In this document: one piece after another, positions 32,850-42,316 of the stretch
How positions within the stretch are numbered: position 1 is the first letter of the stretch
Layout of the letters: each line of letters starts with the position of its first letter
From: DATKAB01 sp964542745
GTDB taxonomy: Bacteria; Eisenbacteria; RBG-16-71-46
Assembly: GCA_964542745.1 (NCBI GenBank)
Contig: CAZIVR010000004.1
Coordinates: forward strand, 1-64,000
DNA: 64,000 nucleotides
Direction of reading: 5' to 3'
Position numbers and translations under genes: made by a program
Notes under the pieces: generated by a model
Seen by the model: the letters and a program-made list of their open reading frames with translations, nothing else
Databases searched by the model: none
Told to the model about the DNA's origin: nothing

Positions 32850-33715
32850 ATCGCTGGCTGACGGCTGTGGCGCTGGCGGCGACCGTCGCCACGGCGACGG
32901 GTTGCCTCGGAACTTCGCGCGCGCTCGCGCAGGGTGGCGCGGCTCCGCCCGCGGCGCCCGCCACCTCCGCCGCGCGCGACACCACGCTCACCGGATGGCG
33001 CTACCTCTATATGGTGCGCCACGGCTGGTACGACTTCGGCGACCCGCGCGACGAACGACTGGGCAAGGGGCTCGATTCGCTGGGCCGCGTCCAGGCGAGG
33101 CTCACGGGCGAGCGCCTCGCGTCTCTGCCCGTGCGCATGCACTCGCTCGTGAGCAGCACGCTCACCCGAGCGGCCGAGACGGCGGACGACATCGGTGTGC
33201 TGCTCCGCATGCAGCCCGAGCGCGACTCGCTGATCAGCGAATGCACGGCCCCCTCGCTGCGCGCCGACCTCAACGCCCGCGAGCCGCAGGCCGACCAGGA
33301 CACCTGCCAGGCGCGCCTCGAGCGGGCGTACGCCCGCTACGTGCGCCCGGCGGGCTCGCGCGAGGATCGGCGCGACGTGCTGGTCGCCCACGGGAACGTG
33401 ATCCGCTGGTTCGTGGCGCGCACCGTGGGGCTCGACACGCGCGCGTGGACCAACTTCGATCTCGGCAACGGCTCGATCACGGTGATCGCCGTGCGCCCCG
33501 ACGGTAGCGCGCGGCTCGTGGCGTTCAGCGACACTGGTCACCTTCCGCCCGCCGCCCAGACGTGGACCGGGCGCGGCGCCGGATGGTCCCCGCCGGCTCC
33601 TCGCACCTCGCGGCCCGCGGTCCCGGGACTCCGTCCCGGTCCGGGAGGAGTCGTCGCTCCCGCGCCCGAGGCCGCCTACGACACGCTGAGACACGTTCGG
33701 CCGGGGAATCGCTGA
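32846..33715 (+). CDS. exported histidine phosphatase family protein (PGAM-like)
   Basis: A 289-residue phosphatase. The signal region WLTAVALAATVATATGC ends at a cysteine in a weak lipobox context (ATGC), so it may be a lipoprotein. The catalytic motif is YLYMVRHGWYDFG, with SSTLTRAAETADDI and the second histidine in VLVAHGNVIRWF; PGAM5-like proteins have the same layout. A Pro-rich tail follows the domain. It is coupled to the NFACT-R gene by an ATGA overlap. The natural substrate is unknown. Confidence 0.88.
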   Translation: MNRWLTAVALAATVATATGCLGTSRALAQGGAAPPAAPATSAARDTTLTGWRYLYMVRHGWYDFGDPRDERLGKGLDSLGRVQARLTGERLASLPVRMHSLVSSTLTRAAETADDIGVLLRMQPERDSLISECTAPSLRADLNAREPQADQDTCQARLERAYARYVRPAGSREDRRDVLVAHGNVIRWFVARTVGLDTRAWTNFDLGNGSITVIAVRPDGSARLVAFSDTGHLPPAAQTWTGRGAGWSPPAPRTSRPAVPGLRPGPGGVVAPAPEAAYDTLRHVRPGNR

Positions 33716-33745
33716 GGGCCGCTCGATCCCGCGTGAGCTTCGCCG

Positions 33746-34663
33746 CTACTCGAAGGGGAAGCGCATCCGCCACGCCTCGACCCGGCTGCACACGGCGTTG
33801 AGCGCGCTCTTCGCCTCCTCGTGCAGTTCCGAGAACTCTCGCGAGAGTTCGCGGAGTTTCCTAGCGCCCGCGGCTCCGGCGGGCCCGTCGTCGAGCACGG
33901 CGGCATGCATGGCCGACCGGAACGCCTCGCCCCACTCGGCATTCACCGGAGGAGCGTCCGCCCGCGTGTCGATGCCCAGCGCCTCGAGCGCGCTTCGGCT
34001 TACTCCCGGCTTCGACAGCGCGAGCAGCACCTGCGTGCAGGACTCGTCGATCAGGCGCAGCCCCAGGGCCTCGTGGGCCCTGGCCTCGGCCCGATCGAGA
34101 TCGCCGATCAGTTCGTCGAAGGATGGCCGGACCGAGGGCGGGATCGTCCAGTCGGGGCCCGCCCCGAGCTGCGCGGCGAGGACCGCCAGGAAATACTGAA
34201 GGACTCCCGAGATCCGCAGATCCACGGAAAGGACCGGGTTCGGAGGAACCTGGGATCGCAGATCCACCCTCAGCAGGCTGCCGCCGCGTTCCGCCACCCC
34301 AATGGGAACGTTGCGACAACCCATGAACAACCCCGACTCGTGGACGTACCGGCCGAGGTTGCTCGCGACGCGTGCCGTGGCGACGATGACCCGCAGGCGG
34401 CTCGCGGGGGTCGGCAGTTCCGAATCCGACGCATCGGGCTCGAGCGGATGACGGGCCCACTCGGGCGGCGGCCCCGCGAGCGGGACCGCCTCGCGCTGGA
34501 TGATCCAGGGGTGCGCCGAGGGCTTCAGGCGAAGCCGCTTCGCGTCCCACCAGTGGAGGGCGGTGAAGACCTGCGCCTCGACGGACTCGACGTGCAGAGC
34601 TCTCGCGGCAACGCTCACGGCAGAGCCTTGCGAGTAGCGGCTCTCGCGTCTCCCATGCGCCAT
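33746..34663 (-). CDS. hypothetical protein, unrecognised
   Basis: A 305-residue soluble protein without signal peptide or membrane segment. I do not recognise a family. The N-terminal half contains VFTALHWWDAKRLRLKPSAH and aromatic-rich stretches. The middle has a conserved-looking RVIVATARVASNLGRYVHES and a hydrophobic VLQYFLAVLAAQLG. The C-terminal third is strongly helical and acidic (ELSREFSELHEEAKSALNAV). The ATG at 34663 has GGAGGAC directly upstream. A promoter candidate lies at 34790-34817. Confidence 0.7.
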   Translation of the reverse strand: MAHGRRESRYSQGSAVSVAARALHVESVEAQVFTALHWWDAKRLRLKPSAHPWIIQREAVPLAGPPPEWARHPLEPDASDSELPTPASRLRVIVATARVASNLGRYVHESGLFMGCRNVPIGVAERGGSLLRVDLRSQVPPNPVLSVDLRISGVLQYFLAVLAAQLGAGPDWTIPPSVRPSFDELIGDLDRAEARAHEALGLRLIDESCTQVLLALSKPGVSRSALEALGIDTRADAPPVNAEWGEAFRSAMHAAVLDDGPAGAAGARKLRELSREFSELHEEAKSALNAVCSRVEAWRMRFPFE

Positions 34664-34789
34664 GTCCTCCGGTCGGCTCGCGGCCAACGGATGATGGCGA
34701 TCCACGTGCGGCGAACGACCGACGCGGCGGGGAGCCCGCGTCGAGGGGGATGAGCTCGTCCAGCGCACGCAGCCTCGCGTGAAGGCCCC

Positions 34790-34817
34790 ACTGTAGTGAG
34801 GAACCCCGATATGGCAA
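34790..34817 (-). promoter_or_regulatory. sigma-70-like promoter for the 33746-34663 gene
   Basis: TTGCCA (34817-34812), a 16-base spacer, then TACAGT (34795-34790), about 120 bases upstream of the start codon. A small inverted repeat (CCCGAT/ATCGGG) overlaps the -35 and could also end the upstream lipoprotein transcript. Confidence 0.4.
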
Positions 34818-34906
34818 GTAAAATCGGGTGAGAAGAAATCGAGGCTCTGGATGTCCGTGGTTCAGACGAAGGCGGACCGCCCCGAAGCCCGCTTCAAACG
34901 TCCGGA

Positions 34907-36742
34907 CTAGATCGGCATCCGCCAGACCGCGTGGCCGAGGGTGGCGCCGAAGATTCCCGTGCCCCGCACCGCGAGCGCGACGACCGTGCTGAACGGAAGC
35001 CCGGCGTCGGCCGCGACCCAGGCGCCGCCCCGATCGCCCGATCGGAACACGGCACCGCTCGCGGTCACCGCCGCCACGGTCGTGCCGGATCCGGCGAGCG
35101 CCTGCACGATGCTCCCCGGGAGACCCGCCGAGACCCACGTCTGGCCGCCATCGCTCGAGCGAAACACGCCGTCCCCGGCGGAGCCCGCGTAGAGATCGGC
35201 GCCCGCCGACGCGAAGCAGAGGATCAGCGCGCTCGAAGGCATCCCGTTGCTCGAGGGCGTCCACGTCGCGCCGCGATCGGTCGACCGATAGACCGCAGCC
35301 CCCTGACCCGCGCTCGTGACACCCGCCAGCACGGCGCCGCCGTGCACGACGACGGACTGGAAGCCGGGGCTCGCCGGCATCCCGGCCGCGGAGAGCGCCC
35401 AGCTCGCGCCATCGTCGAGCGACCGGTAGAGCGCCGACGAGGGTCCGCCCACGCCTGCGAACAGGTCGCTTCCGCTCACGGCCAGCGCGAGCACGTCGGC
35501 GCCGGCGGGAAGCCCGCTGCTCGCGTCGCTCCAGTTCGCGCCGCCGTCGGTCGAGCGCTTCACCCCCGCGGTTCGGGTTCCCACGAACATCGCGGCCGGC
35601 GTGGCGGCGATGGACTCGACGAACTCCGAGGTGAGGCCGGTGGCGGACCACGTCGCGCCATCGTCGGGGGATCGGAACAGGCCCTGCCCCTGGGTTCCCG
35701 CGTAGAGCGTCGTGCCCAGGAACGCGATCGTCGAGACGTTCGAGCGTGGCGGCCCCCGCGAGCTCCACGTCGCGCCCGCATTGGTGCTCCGATGAACGCC
35801 GCTCCCCGCGGTGCCCACCAGCAGCGCGCCCGCGGTGGAGGCGAACGCGCGGACCGGCACGCCGGGAACGAGCGCACCGCTCGCCACCTGCCATGAATCG
35901 CCGTTGTTGGCGCTGCGAAAGACGCGACCGTCCGCCGCGCCGAGCCCCGCATACAGCGACAGGCCGTCGGCGTGCAGCGCCTCGACCCTGGCACCCGCGG
36001 GCAGGCCGACGCTCACGGGATCCCAGCTCGCGCCGTCGTCGCTCGAGCGATAGACCCCCTGCCCCGCGGTGCCCGCGAGCACGTGCTGGAGCACCGCCGT
36101 CAGGCTCAGCACGGAGGCACCCGGCAGGCCGCTCGAGGCGAGCGTCCACGTGCTCCCCAGGTTGGTCGAACGGAAGATCTCCCCGCCGGAAGTCCCCGCA
36201 TAGAGGCCCGAGGCGGTCGAAACCAGCGCCGTGACGGTGGCACCCGTCGTGATTCCGAACCCGGCGTCCACCCACGTGGCACCGAGGTTGGTCGAGCGGT
36301 AGAGCCCGGTGGATTCGATTCCGGCGAACAGCGCCGATCCGCTCGCCGCGAGCACCGACACCACCGGACTGGCGGGGAGGCCGGCGTCCGCCGCGGTCCA
36401 CGTGAGCCCGCCGTCGCTCGAGCGCAGCACCGCGTTCAGCGTGGCCGCGAACCGGTCGGTGCCGATCGCCGAGAGTTCGATCGTCGGGTCGAAGTGCACG
36501 GTCGTCCACGTCGCGCCGTCGTCGGTCGAGCGCGCGATGCCGTGAAACGTGCCGGCCAGCAGCACGCCTCCGACGGCCTGCAGCGCGTAGACGCTCTCGG
36601 TGGACGGGCCCGCGGTGGAGGCCCAGGGGGGCGCCAAGGGCGCGCCGGGCGCCACGATGCCGCCGCCCCCCTTTCGTTCGCAGCCCGTGGCACCGGCCGT
36701 GAGCAGGATCAGCACGACGGCGAATTCGCGACGCAAACTCAT
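34907..36742 (-). CDS. lipoprotein with 13 BNR/Asp-box repeats
   Basis: A 611-residue exported protein with a lipoprotein-type signal (EFAVVLILLTAGATGCERKG; GATGC as the lipobox). The mature part is a series of about 13 Asp-box motifs of the type RSTDDGATW, RSSDGGLTW, RSTNLGATW, spaced roughly 40 residues apart, which predicts beta-propeller blades as in sortilin/YCF48-like folds. No catalytic sialidase residues (Arg triad, Tyr/Glu pair) are evident, so a binding or scaffold role is more likely. Transcribed divergently from the 33-residue ORF and SDR gene. Confidence 0.88.
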   Translation of the reverse strand: MSLRREFAVVLILLTAGATGCERKGGGGIVAPGAPLAPPWASTAGPSTESVYALQAVGGVLLAGTFHGIARSTDDGATWTTVHFDPTIELSAIGTDRFAATLNAVLRSSDGGLTWTAADAGLPASPVVSVLAASGSALFAGIESTGLYRSTNLGATWVDAGFGITTGATVTALVSTASGLYAGTSGGEIFRSTNLGSTWTLASSGLPGASVLSLTAVLQHVLAGTAGQGVYRSSDDGASWDPVSVGLPAGARVEALHADGLSLYAGLGAADGRVFRSANNGDSWQVASGALVPGVPVRAFASTAGALLVGTAGSGVHRSTNAGATWSSRGPPRSNVSTIAFLGTTLYAGTQGQGLFRSPDDGATWSATGLTSEFVESIAATPAAMFVGTRTAGVKRSTDGGANWSDASSGLPAGADVLALAVSGSDLFAGVGGPSSALYRSLDDGASWALSAAGMPASPGFQSVVVHGGAVLAGVTSAGQGAAVYRSTDRGATWTPSSNGMPSSALILCFASAGADLYAGSAGDGVFRSSDGGQTWVSAGLPGSIVQALAGSGTTVAAVTASGAVFRSGDRGGAWVAADAGLPFSTVVALAVRGTGIFGATLGHAVWRMPI

Positions 36743-36987
36743 GTCAGCGGTTCCCTCCGTCCGAACCCGGTCGGGTGGTCGTGGGTGTGAGAACTAGGCG
36801 GACTCTAGCCGAGCGCGAACCCGGCGGCGACGCACTTCTCCGCGTACGACACCGGCGCTCCCTGCCTCGCCGGACCCGAGGGCCCCGGTCCGCCCGACCC
36901 CGACCTCGACCCGCCACGGTTCGCACGAAGCGGGCCCCTCCGGCAGTATGCGAATTCACGCGCCACGCGCGTCGAGAGGAGAGGGAG

Positions 36988-37089
36988 ATGCCGATTCTCG
37001 AGTTCCATGGTCGCCGCGACGACAACAGCGCGATCCCCGTCATCGCGCTGCGCGACTGGGGATCGCACTACCGGAGACGCACCACGTGA
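36988..37089 (+). CDS. 33-residue ORF overlapping the SDR gene
   Basis: A tiny ORF beginning MPILEFHGRRDD and ending SHYRRRTT. Its ATG has a strong purine-rich Shine-Dalgarno (AGAGGAGAGGGAG), the best in this region. Its TGA overlaps the GTG of the next gene by four bases. This layout suggests a translated leader that couples expression of the SDR gene, or a small protein. I know no homologue. Confidence 0.45.
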   Translation: MPILEFHGRRDDNSAIPVIALRDWGSHYRRRTT

Positions 37090-38537
37090 GCGTCGGCGGC
37101 GCGGCGTCCCCTTCGGTTCTGCTCACCGGCGCCACCGGCTACGTCGGCGGAAGGCTGCTGCCCGAACTCGAGGCGCGCGGCGTGCGGGTGCGGTGCCTCG
37201 CCCGGCGGCCGGACTTCCTGCGAGCGCGCGTCGGGCCGGGCACCGAGGTCGTGGCCGGCGACGTGCGCGACGCGGCCGCACTCGAACGCGCGATGGCCGG
37301 CACGGACTCGTGCTACTTCCTGGTCCACTCCATGTCGGAGGGCGCGTCCTTCGCCGAGGAGGAGCGGCGCTCCGCCGAGCGGTTCGGCGCCGCCGCGCGC
37401 AGCGCGGGAGTGCGGCGCATCGTCTACCTGGGCGGGCTCGCCCACGGGGAGAACCTCTCCGAGCACCTCCAGAGCCGACTCGACGTGGGCCGGGTGCTGG
37501 CGGAGTCGGGAGTCCCGGTCGTCGAATTGCGCGCCTCGATCGTCATCGGGTCCGGGAGCCTTTCCTTCGAGATGGTGCGCAGCCTGGTCGAGCGGCTCCC
37601 GGTCATGGTCACGCCGCGCTGGGTCGGCACGCTCGCCCAGCCCATCGCGATCGAGGACGTGATCGCCTACCTCGTGGCCGCGCTGGAGGCGCCGCCCGAG
37701 GTGCGCGGCGTCTTCGAGATCGGCGGCGCCGAGCGTGTCTCGTACGGCGAGATCATGCGGGCCTACGCCGAAGCCCGGAGCCTCCGGCGGCTCATGATCC
37801 CGGTGCCGGTGCTCACCCCGCGGCTCTCGAGCCTGTGGCTCGCGCTCATCACCCCGCTCTACGCGCGGGTCGGCCGCGAGCTGATCGAGGGGGTGCGCAA
37901 CGAGACGGTCGTGCGCGACCCGCGGGCACTCGAGACGTTCGCCGTTCGCCCGCGCGGCATCCGCGCCGCGATCGAGCGCGCGCTTCGCAACGAGGACCGC
38001 GACTTCGCGCTCACCCGCTGGTCGGACGCGCTGTCGGAGTCCGGCCCCGCCACCCACCGGGCGTTCGGATCCCGCGTCGTGGATTCCCGCACCGCGCGGG
38101 TCGCGTGCACGCCCTCCCAGGCGTTCGCGCCCATTCGCCGCATCGGCGGCGAGCGGGGCTGGTACTACGCGAACACGCTGTGGCGCCTGCGCGGGTTCCT
38201 CGACCGGCTCGTGGGCGGCCCCGGGCTGCGGCGCGGAAGGCGCGACCCCGAGCGGCTGGTTCCCGGCGACGCGCTCGACTTCTGGCGCGTCGAGGCCGTC
38301 GAGCCCGACCGGCGTCTCCGTCTCGCGGCCGAGATGCGCCTCCCCGGCCGCGCCTGGCTGCAGTTCGAGCTCGAACCCGACGGCAATCACACGGTGATCC
38401 GCCAGACCGCGCTCTTCGATCCGCTCGGGCTCGCGGGACTCCTCTACTGGTACGCGCTCTACCCGGTGCACGAACTGGTGTTCGGCGGCATGCTGCGGGG
38501 GATCGCCGAGCGTGCCCGGCGCGAGGCGAGGCGCTAG
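37086..38537 (+). CDS. SDR-family NAD(P)-binding protein with DUF2867 domain
   Basis: A 483-residue two-domain protein. The first ~290 residues are an atypical short-chain dehydrogenase Rossmann fold (VLLTGATGYVGGRLLPEL, VVAGDVRDAAALERAM, GGLAHGENLSEHL). The C-terminal DUF2867 (SRPBCC-like) domain has RIGGERGWYYANTLWRLRGF and LVPGDALDFWRVE. Fusions of this kind are common and uncharacterised; binding of a hydrophobic ligand or quinone is often assumed. GTG start at 37086, coupled to the small ORF before it. Confidence 0.9.
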   Translation: MSVGGAASPSVLLTGATGYVGGRLLPELEARGVRVRCLARRPDFLRARVGPGTEVVAGDVRDAAALERAMAGTDSCYFLVHSMSEGASFAEEERRSAERFGAAARSAGVRRIVYLGGLAHGENLSEHLQSRLDVGRVLAESGVPVVELRASIVIGSGSLSFEMVRSLVERLPVMVTPRWVGTLAQPIAIEDVIAYLVAALEAPPEVRGVFEIGGAERVSYGEIMRAYAEARSLRRLMIPVPVLTPRLSSLWLALITPLYARVGRELIEGVRNETVVRDPRALETFAVRPRGIRAAIERALRNEDRDFALTRWSDALSESGPATHRAFGSRVVDSRTARVACTPSQAFAPIRRIGGERGWYYANTLWRLRGFLDRLVGGPGLRRGRRDPERLVPGDALDFWRVEAVEPDRRLRLAAEMRLPGRAWLQFELEPDGNHTVIRQTALFDPLGLAGLLYWYALYPVHELVFGGMLRGIAERARREARR

Positions 38538-38549
38538 ACTGCCGCGATC

Positions 38550-40943
38550 GTGACCCAGCGGCTCTCTCATTACACGCTCCTCGACGTGGCCGGCTCCGGC
38601 GGCATGGGAGTCGTGCATCGCGCCCGCGACGAGCGGCTCGAACGCGAGGTGGCGATCAAGCTGCTGCCCGCCGGGCTGCTCTCGGACGACGCCGCGCGCA
38701 CCCGCTTCCGGCGCGAGGCGCTGGCCCTGTCCAAGCTCAACCACCCGAACATCGCGACCATTCACGACTTCGACCACGACCAGGGCGTGGACTTCCTGGT
38801 GATGGAATGGGTGCCGGGTGAAACCCTCGACCGGCGGGTGAGCCGCGGCCCGATTCCCGAGGCCGAGCTGATCCCGATCGCGCTGCAGATCGCCGACGCC
38901 ATGGCGGCGGCCCATGCCGGCGGCGTCGTGCACCGCGACCTGAAGCCCGCGAACCTGCGCATCACCCCGGAGGGCCGGCTCAAGGTGCTCGACTTCGGCC
39001 TCGCGCGCCTCACGGCGATGGACGAGCGGGCGCGCACCGCGACCGCCACCGAGGCCGGCGTCACTCCCGGCACGCTCGCCTACATGCCGCCCGAGTCGTT
39101 CACCGGCCGGCCGGCCGAACCGAGCGGCGACCTCTTCTCGCTCGGGGTCGTGCTCTACGAATCGGCGACCGGCCGGCGCCCGTTCGACGGCCGCAATCCC
39201 GGCGAGGTGATCCACGCGATCCTGCAGGCGTCGCCCGCGGCGCCCCGGCTCGTGAACCCGCGGATCTCGCCCGGACTCCAGCAGGTCATCCTGCGCCTGC
39301 TGCAGCGCGAGCCCGAGCGCCGCCCCGCGAGCGCCGGCGCGCTCCTCGAGGAGTTGCGCGCCCTCGGCATGCCCGACTCCCCGCAGTTGGGGCGCGGGCC
39401 GGAGCCGATCCGGTCGCTGGCCGTGCTTCCGCTCGAGAACCTGTCGGGAGACCCCGCCCAGGAGTATTTCGCCGACGGGATGACCGAGGCGCTGATCGCG
39501 GACATCGCGCGGCTGCGCGAGCTCCGCGTGATCTCGAGGACGTCCATGATGCGCTACAAGGGCGTGCGCAAGACCATCGCCGAGATCGCCGGCGAACTGC
39601 GCGTGGATTCCGTGCTCGAGGGATCGGTGGCGCGCGGCGGCGACCGCGTGCGGGTGAGCGTGCAGCTCATCGATGTCCGCAGCGAGACCCACCTCTGGTC
39701 GGAACGCTACGACCGCGCCATGCAGGACGTGCTCGAGCTGCAGAGCGACGTGGCCCGGGCGGTCGCCCGGGAGATTCGCGAGGCGCTGGTGGGCGATGCG
39801 GCGCCTCGACCGGATCGGGCCGTCGCTCCCGCCGCATCGCCCCCGGCCCCGTCGCGAACGATCGGCTCGCCCCCGGGCACGAGCTTCTTCGGAAGGCTCA
39901 GGTCGCTGCTGCCGAAACCCCAGACGCCACGGCCCGGCAGCCGGTCGTCGCCCGCGCGCCGCGTGGACCCCGAGGCCTACGACGCCTACCTGCGGGCCCG
40001 TCACCACCTCGACCGGCGCAGCGACGAGAGCCTGAACCGCGCGCTCGAATACCTGCAGACCGCCCTCGAGCGCGATCCCGACTTCGCCCTCGCCCACGTG
40101 GCGCGGGCCGAGGCGCTCGCGGTGCTCGGCTTCCACGAATTCGCCCCTCCCGGCGACGCGTTCCCGAAGGCGCGCGCCTCCGCGCGACGCGCGCTGGAAC
40201 TCGATTCGAAGCTCGGCGAAGCGCACGCCGTGCTCGGGTACTACGCCCTGCACCACGAGTGGGACTGGGCGAGTTCCGAGCGCCATTTCCGGAAGGCGCT
40301 GGAGTACGGACCCAACAACGCCACCACACGACTGTGGTACGTGAACCTGCTCATCGCGTCGGGCCGCCTGGACGAGGCCCTCGCCGAGGCGCACGCCTCG
40401 ATCGAGCACGATCCGCTCTCGCTGATCCTCAACCTCGTCACCGGCTGGGTTCACTTCTTCCGGCGCGAGTACGAGGCGGCGTTCCGCGAGATGGGCCGTC
40501 CCCTGGAACTCGAACCCCGGTTCTTCCAGCCCCACCAGTGGCGCGGGTGGACCCTGCACCAGCTGGGCCGGGATCGCGAGGCCGCCCGGCACCTGGAGGG
40601 CGCCGCGGAGCTGATCCAGCACGAGCCCACCTCGCTGCTGTGCCGCATTCACAGTCACGCCTACGACGGGCGCCGCGGCGACGCCCTCGCCGCCCTCGGC
40701 GAACTCGAGGCGCTCGCCTCCAGTCGCCACGTCAGCCCCTTCTCCGTCTCGCTCTGCCATCTGGCCGTCGGAAACCGCGAGCGGGCCCTCGACTGGCTCG
40801 AGCGCGCCCGTGATCTGCGTTCGCCGTGGATCGGATTCCTGAACCAGGACCCGCGCATGGACGAGCTGCGCGGCGACCCGCGTTTCGAGGCCCTGCGGGC
40901 CCTTCCCGGCCGCGGCACCACGCGGAGCGATGCCTCCGACTGA
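38550..40943 (+). CDS. serine/threonine protein kinase with TolB-like and TPR domains
   Basis: A 797-residue Hanks-type kinase, apparently cytoplasmic. The kinase domain spans residues 8-270: GSGGMGVVHRARD loop, VAIKLL lysine, VVHRDLKPANLRI catalytic loop, LDFGLAR and GTLAYMPPES. Next comes the TolB/FlgO-like domain seen in adenylate cyclase-TPR proteins (RSLAVLPLENLSGDPAQEYF, DGMTEALI, VLEGSVARGGDRVRVSVQLI). TPR repeats (ALERDPDFALAHVARAEALA) fill the C-terminal third. No membrane segment is evident. GTG start, 12 bases after the SDR gene. Its targets are unknown. Confidence 0.93.
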   Translation: MTQRLSHYTLLDVAGSGGMGVVHRARDERLEREVAIKLLPAGLLSDDAARTRFRREALALSKLNHPNIATIHDFDHDQGVDFLVMEWVPGETLDRRVSRGPIPEAELIPIALQIADAMAAAHAGGVVHRDLKPANLRITPEGRLKVLDFGLARLTAMDERARTATATEAGVTPGTLAYMPPESFTGRPAEPSGDLFSLGVVLYESATGRRPFDGRNPGEVIHAILQASPAAPRLVNPRISPGLQQVILRLLQREPERRPASAGALLEELRALGMPDSPQLGRGPEPIRSLAVLPLENLSGDPAQEYFADGMTEALIADIARLRELRVISRTSMMRYKGVRKTIAEIAGELRVDSVLEGSVARGGDRVRVSVQLIDVRSETHLWSERYDRAMQDVLELQSDVARAVAREIREALVGDAAPRPDRAVAPAASPPAPSRTIGSPPGTSFFGRLRSLLPKPQTPRPGSRSSPARRVDPEAYDAYLRARHHLDRRSDESLNRALEYLQTALERDPDFALAHVARAEALAVLGFHEFAPPGDAFPKARASARRALELDSKLGEAHAVLGYYALHHEWDWASSERHFRKALEYGPNNATTRLWYVNLLIASGRLDEALAEAHASIEHDPLSLILNLVTGWVHFFRREYEAAFREMGRPLELEPRFFQPHQWRGWTLHQLGRDREAARHLEGAAELIQHEPTSLLCRIHSHAYDGRRGDALAALGELEALASSRHVSPFSVSLCHLAVGNRERALDWLERARDLRSPWIGFLNQDPRMDELRGDPRFEALRALPGRGTTRSDASD

Positions 40944-41021
40944 CGCGCCGGCCGCCGCCGAGACGCCTCCTCCGCAGATTCCGCTTCGCTCCGTGCGGAC
41001 GCGCGACTAGACTGCCGCGCC

Positions 41022-42296
41022 ATGCATTCTCGGCTCTCGATGCAGATGATCGCCGGCCTCGTCGCCGGCCTCGTGCTCGGCGTGATCGCGCACCTCACGA
41101 TGGGCGGTAGCCCCGCGCTCGAGAACGTGACCCGGTACGTCACCGAGCCGGTCGGGAAGATCTTCCTGCGGCTGCTGTTCGTGCTGGTGATCCCCCTCAT
41201 CGTGTCGGCCCTGGCGCTCGGCGTGGCCGGCGTGGGCGACATGCGGCGGCTCGGCCGGATCGGGCTCAAGACCTTCGCCTACACCGTGGTGGTGTCGGGC
41301 ATCGCCGTGCTGATCGGGGTGGGCATGGTGAACGCCTTCAAGCCCGGCGCCGGCGTCTCGCCCGAGGTGAAGCAGCTGCTGCTCGCGCGCCCCGGCGCCG
41401 CGCCCCCCGCGGCTCCGAGCGCCGGCACCAGCGGCGTGGACTTCTTCGTCGGCCTCTTCCCCAACAACATCGTGAAGGCCATGGCCGACGGCGACATGCT
41501 CGCCGTGATGGTGTTCGCGCTGTTCCTCGGCATCGGGCTCTCGCTCACCCGAACCGATCCCGCCCGACGGCTCGAGGACGCCCTGCAGGGCCTCTACGAC
41601 GTGGTGATGCGCCTGCTCGGCCTGGTGCTGCGCATGGCACCCGTCGCCGTGGCGTGCCTGCTCTTCACCCTCGTGGCTCGACTCGGCTTCGACGTGCTGC
41701 GCCAGCTCGGCGCCTACGTGCTGGTGGTGGTGGGCGCGCTCGCGATCCAGCAGTTCGTCGTGTACTCCATCAGCGTCGCGTGGCTCGGCGGCATGAACCC
41801 CCTGCACTTCTTCCGCTCCGTGCGCGAGCCCATGCTGACCGCGTTCTCGACCGCGTCGAGCAACGCCACGCTGCCCGTGTCGCTGGCCGCCGCGGAGAGC
41901 GAACTCAAGCTCCCCCGCCACGTGAGCCGCTTCGTGCTCACCATCGGCTCGACCGCCAACCAGAACGGCACCGCGCTCTTCGAGGGCGTGACCGTGTTGT
42001 TCCTGGCCCAGTTCTACGGCATCGAGCTCTCGATCGCCCAGCAGCTGACCGTGGTGTTCATCTGCATCCTCGGCGGCATCGGCACCGCGGGAGTCCCCGC
42101 CGGATCCATCCCCGTGGTGATCATGATCCTCGGGCTCGTGGGGATACCGGCCGAAGGCATCGGCATGATCCTCGGCGTGGACCGCTTCCTCGACATGTGC
42201 CGGACCACGCTGAACGTCACCGGCGACCTCGCCGCGGCGGTCGTCGTGGCGCGCGGGGAACCGCAGACGTTCGTGGGGTACGAGGGGGAGGGGTAG
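41022..42296 (+). CDS. dicarboxylate/amino acid:cation symporter (DAACS family)
   Basis: A 424-residue inner-membrane Na+ or H+-coupled transporter for glutamate, aspartate or C4-dicarboxylates. The hairpin-loop serine motif is TASSNATLP, the NMDGT-like motif is NQNGTALFEGV, GTAGVPAGSI forms the second hairpin, and the substrate-binding Asp/Arg helix is DRFLDMCRTTLNVTGD. Eight membrane segments can be drawn. The long TM3-TM4 loop (PGAAPPAAPSAGTSG) is Ala/Pro rich. The endonuclease gene begins 20 bases after its stop. Confidence 0.95.
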   Translation: MHSRLSMQMIAGLVAGLVLGVIAHLTMGGSPALENVTRYVTEPVGKIFLRLLFVLVIPLIVSALALGVAGVGDMRRLGRIGLKTFAYTVVVSGIAVLIGVGMVNAFKPGAGVSPEVKQLLLARPGAAPPAAPSAGTSGVDFFVGLFPNNIVKAMADGDMLAVMVFALFLGIGLSLTRTDPARRLEDALQGLYDVVMRLLGLVLRMAPVAVACLLFTLVARLGFDVLRQLGAYVLVVVGALAIQQFVVYSISVAWLGGMNPLHFFRSVREPMLTAFSTASSNATLPVSLAAAESELKLPRHVSRFVLTIGSTANQNGTALFEGVTVLFLAQFYGIELSIAQQLTVVFICILGGIGTAGVPAGSIPVVIMILGLVGIPAEGIGMILGVDRFLDMCRTTLNVTGDLAAAVVVARGEPQTFVGYEGEG

Positions 42297-42316
42297 GAGA
42301 TATACCGAGGATCGCT

